Source: Caulobacter sp. UNC279MFTsu5.1
Lineage (GTDB): Bacteria > Pseudomonadota > Alphaproteobacteria > Caulobacterales > Caulobacteraceae
Assembly (NCBI RefSeq): GCF_900114015.1
Contig: NZ_FORN01000009.1
Coordinates: 62,001 to 126,000 of the forward strand
DNA: 64,000 nucleotides
Direction: 5' to 3'
The notes below the pieces were generated by a model. It was not told where the DNA came from and did no database searches. It saw nothing but the letters and a program-made list of their open reading frames with translations. A program made the translations under genes and the position numbers. Every line of letters begins with the position of its first letter. Position 1 is the first letter of the stretch. Positions 61,807-64,000 of the stretch are shown one piece after another.

Positions 61807-62664
61807 ATGCCCGATTCCATGTTCGCCGCCATTCGCGCCAGCCTGCACCATCTGGCCCTGGCCTCGCCCGATCCAGCCGGTCTGGCCGACTTCTACGGCC
61901 GCGCGCTGGGCCTGCGGGTCGAGGCGGCCGCGCCCGGCCTTATCGGGCGGGCCAAGGGGCGGACGCTGATCTTCCAGCCCGGCGCGCCCAAGACGCTCGC
62001 CTTCGCCGCCTACGCCGTGGAGGACCTCTCCGACCTTGCGGCCCTGCGCGAGCGGGCCGCGACAGCGAAGGTGGCGCTAGAGGCCTCGCCATCCCCGCTC
62101 TTCGGGCCCGAAGCGGTCTGCCTGCGCGATCCCGACGGCAATTGTTTCGTTTTCGGCCTGCCGGCCCGCCACGAGGCCGCGGCGGTCCATGACGGGGCCG
62201 CCGCGCGGGAGGCCCGGCTCCAGCACGTGGTCTTCGCCAGCCGCGATGCTCATCGCCTGGCGGACTTCTACGAAGCCGTGCTGGGGTTTGCGCTGTCGGA
62301 CGTGGTTGTCGACGAGGCCGGTGGCGTGCGGACCTCGTTCCTGCGCTGCAGCGCCGAGCACCATAGCCTGGCGGTGTTCCAGGCCGCCGAGAACCGTCTG
62401 GATCACCATTGCTACGAAGCCGGTGACTGGGGGCTGATCCGCGACTGGGGCGACCACATGGCCGGCCATCACATCCCGCTGGTCTGGGGCCCCGGCCGGC
62501 ACGGCCCCGGCGACAACCTCTTCATGTTCGTCCACGACACCGACGGCAACTGGGTGGAGATTTCGGCCGAACTCGAAATCGTTGAGCCCGATCGCGCCGT
62601 CGGTTCCTGGCCGCACGAAGAACGCACCCTCAACAGCTGGGGCCAGGGCCTGCTGCGAAGCTGA
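61807..62664 (+). CDS. extradiol ring-cleavage dioxygenase (VOC superfamily)
   Basis: A 285-residue type I extradiol dioxygenase with two VOC modules (about 12-118 and 135-262). The Fe(II) ligands expected in the second module are H140 (LQHVVFASRD), H200 or H201 (RLDHHCYE) and E251 (NWVEIS), matching the spacing in BphC-type enzymes. It should open a catechol ring next to the hydroxyls. It starts one base after the preceding stop. With the fumarylacetoacetase-family gene next, it forms a meta-cleavage segment. Confidence 0.85.
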   Translation: MPDSMFAAIRASLHHLALASPDPAGLADFYGRALGLRVEAAAPGLIGRAKGRTLIFQPGAPKTLAFAAYAVEDLSDLAALRERAATAKVALEASPSPLFGPEAVCLRDPDGNCFVFGLPARHEAAAVHDGAAAREARLQHVVFASRDAHRLADFYEAVLGFALSDVVVDEAGGVRTSFLRCSAEHHSLAVFQAAENRLDHHCYEAGDWGLIRDWGDHMAGHHIPLVWGPGRHGPGDNLFMFVHDTDGNWVEISAELEIVEPDRAVGSWPHEERTLNSWGQGLLRS

Positions 62665-62698
62665 CCCGCCGCCTGCATCAACATTCTGGAGATTTGAC

Positions 62699-63547
62699 AT
62701 GAAGATCGCGAGCTTCAGGGCCGCGGGCGCGGCCTCGTGGGGTTTCGTCGACGGCGACCATGTGATCGACGTCGGCGCGGTGCTCGGCGAGCAATATCCC
62801 GACCTGGAGGCCCTGATCGCGGCCGAAGCGCTGGATGTGGCCAAGGCCGCCATCGCCGAGGCTCCGCGGGTGCTCCTGGCCGAGGTCGTCTTGGCGCCCG
62901 TGGTGTCGCGCCCGGGTAAGATCTTCTGCATCGGCCACAACTATGAAAGCCATCGTCAGGAGACCGGTCGCGCCAAGGTCAGCTATCCGTCGGTCTTCCT
63001 GCGGTTTGCCGACACCCTGACGGCGCACGGCGCGGCGCTGCTGCGCCCCAGGGAGTCGACCAGCCTCGACTACGAGGGCGAGCTGGCGGTCATCATCGGC
63101 AGGGGAGGTCGGCGCATCACCGAGGGCGAAGCCATGGCCCACGTGGCGGGCCTGGCCCCGTCCAACGACGCCTCCATCCGCGATTGGCAGTGGCACACCC
63201 AGCAGTTCACCCCGGGCAAGAATTTTCCGCAGACCTGCGCGCTAGGCCCCTGGATGGTGACGCCCGACGAGATTGAGGACCTGGGCGCGGTGACAGTCAC
63301 CACCCGCCTCAACGGCCAGGTCATGCAGAGCCAGCCGGTGTCGGACATGCTCTTTCCGATCCCGCGCATCATTGCCTACATCTCGACCTTCACGACGCTG
63401 TCCCCTGGCGACGTGATCCTCACGGGCACGCCGGGTGGCGTGGGCGCCAAGCGCGAACCGCCGGTATGGATGAAGCCCGGCGACATTGTCGAGATCGACA
63501 TCCCGGGTGTGGGTCTGCTGGTCAACACTGTCGCGGACGAGACCTGA
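62699..63547 (+). CDS. fumarylacetoacetate hydrolase family protein
   Basis: A 282-residue protein from the ATG at 62,699. It shows KIFCIGHNYESHRQETGR, PSVFLRFADTLTAHG, LDYEGELAVIIGRGGRRI (metal-binding acidic residues), SIRDWQWHTQQFTPGKNF and ILTGTPGGVGAKREPPVWM. These are the standard blocks of FAA hydrolases and 2-hydroxyhepta-2,4-diene-1,7-dioate isomerase-type enzymes. It should hydrolyse or isomerise the ring-fission product of the neighbouring dioxygenase. Confidence 0.88.
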   Translation: MKIASFRAAGAASWGFVDGDHVIDVGAVLGEQYPDLEALIAAEALDVAKAAIAEAPRVLLAEVVLAPVVSRPGKIFCIGHNYESHRQETGRAKVSYPSVFLRFADTLTAHGAALLRPRESTSLDYEGELAVIIGRGGRRITEGEAMAHVAGLAPSNDASIRDWQWHTQQFTPGKNFPQTCALGPWMVTPDEIEDLGAVTVTTRLNGQVMQSQPVSDMLFPIPRIIAYISTFTTLSPGDVILTGTPGGVGAKREPPVWMKPGDIVEIDIPGVGLLVNTVADET

Positions 63548-63550
63548 GTG

Positions 63551-64000
63551 ATGGCGGCCAAGACCAGATCGCGCACCGGCGTCGGCAAGGGCGGGCTCGA
63601 CCATGTTCCGATCATCGTCGTCGGCGCCGGGCCCACCGGCCTGACCCTGGCCAATCTCCTGGGCGTCTATGGCGCAAAGACCCTGGTTGTCGAGCGAAAC
63701 ACCGGCACCGTCTCCGAGCCGCGCGCCGTCTCGATCGACGATGAGTCGCTGCGCACGATACAGGCGGCGGGGTTGATCGACATCGTCCTGCCGACCGTGG
63801 TCGCCGGCTATGGTTCGGAATATCGCACGCCGAGCGGACAGCCCTTTCTCAAGGTGCACCCGACCGGACAACCCTACGGCTATCCGCGCCGCAACGCCTT
63901 TCGACAGCCCACCCTCGAGGCGCAGCTGCGCAAGGGGCTGGAGCGTTTCGCTCATGTCGAACTGCGCTTCCGCACCACCCTCGTCGACTTCGAACAGGAT
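63551..64000 (+). CDS. FAD-dependent aromatic hydroxylase (MhpA-like), 5' part
   Basis: The first 150 residues of a class A flavin monooxygenase, cut by the window edge. The FAD-binding motif IIVVGAGPTGLTLANLLG and the DDESLRTIQAAGL stretch are characteristic of 3-(3-hydroxyphenyl)propionate hydroxylase and relatives. It would add a hydroxyl to a phenolic acid to make the catechol that the upstream extradiol dioxygenase cleaves. The start could also be the GTG at 63,548. Confidence 0.85.
   Translation, partial: MAAKTRSRTGVGKGGLDHVPIIVVGAGPTGLTLANLLGVYGAKTLVVERNTGTVSEPRAVSIDDESLRTIQAAGLIDIVLPTVVAGYGSEYRTPSGQPFLKVHPTGQPYGYPRRNAFRQPTLEAQLRKGLERFAHVELRFRTTLVDFEQD

Noticed and set aside
1..64000. 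tRNA or rRNA genes, or a tRNA attachment site for the island
   Set aside because: I saw no cloverleaf-like sequence or rRNA segment by eye. A tRNA search program would be needed to exclude one fully.

Overview
The window is high-GC alphaproteobacterial DNA. The secreted small proteins, TonB-dependent receptors, DUF3606 and KTSC mini-proteins and gene style suggest Caulobacterales, probably Caulobacter or a close relative; this is an impression, because no rRNA, tRNA or core marker gene lies in the window. It has two unlike halves joined near position 29,465.

Left half (1-29,465): an accessory island rich in nucleases and mobile DNA. In order: a partial unknown gene; a ComEC-like metallo-beta-lactamase-fold protein; a decayed stretch; a stand-alone HNH endonuclease; a DEDDh 3'-5' exonuclease; a GH26 glycosidase; a Tn7-like transposition operon (tnsA-tnsB-tnsC-tniQ plus a SprT-like metallopeptidase, all overlapping by 4 nt) preceded by an AT-rich end with 21-bp spaced repeats; two small proteins; a His-Xaa-Ser (Hxs) radical-SAM maturation cluster (hxsB, hxsC, hxsA; no hxsD seen); a secreted thermonuclease-like protein; a Gabija-like pair (OLD-family ATPase/TOPRIM nuclease plus UvrD-like helicase); a second copy of the DEDDh exonuclease; a second, divergent ATPase-TOPRIM/UvrD pair extended by a VRR-NUC nuclease as a three-gene operon; a PD-(D/E)XK-like protein; and a truncated SIR2-domain gene. 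The three-gene operon is the best candidate for an undescribed defence system.

Junction: at about 29,465 the 5' part of the SIR2 gene (+ strand) is fused to an exonuclease III gene (- strand) that has also lost its 3' end. This looks like a deletion that fixed the island boundary. Four short hypothetical genes follow.

Right half (31.6-64.0 kb): a catabolic cluster. It has two carotenoid-oxygenase-family enzymes, two aldehyde dehydrogenases, two acyl-CoA-dehydrogenase-fold flavin monooxygenases with a flavin reductase, a luciferase-like monooxygenase, four SDR-type proteins, two DUF8021-like proteins, a SnoaL-like protein, an extradiol dioxygenase, a fumarylacetoacetase-family hydrolase, the start of an MhpA-like hydroxylase, two TonB-dependent receptors, an MFS transporter, an esterase, a stand-alone riboflavin kinase, an IclR regulator and two unusual GntR-type regulators with two winged-helix domains each. 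A plausible route is: uptake through the outer-membrane receptors, hydroxylation, oxidative cleavage of a stilbene-like or polyene C=C bond to aldehydes, oxidation to acids, then ring hydroxylation, ring cleavage and hydrolysis. The actual substrate cannot be read from the sequence. A short motif (consensus CCGYCTRGTTTA) recurs upstream of five operons in the first part of this cluster and may be a shared operator.
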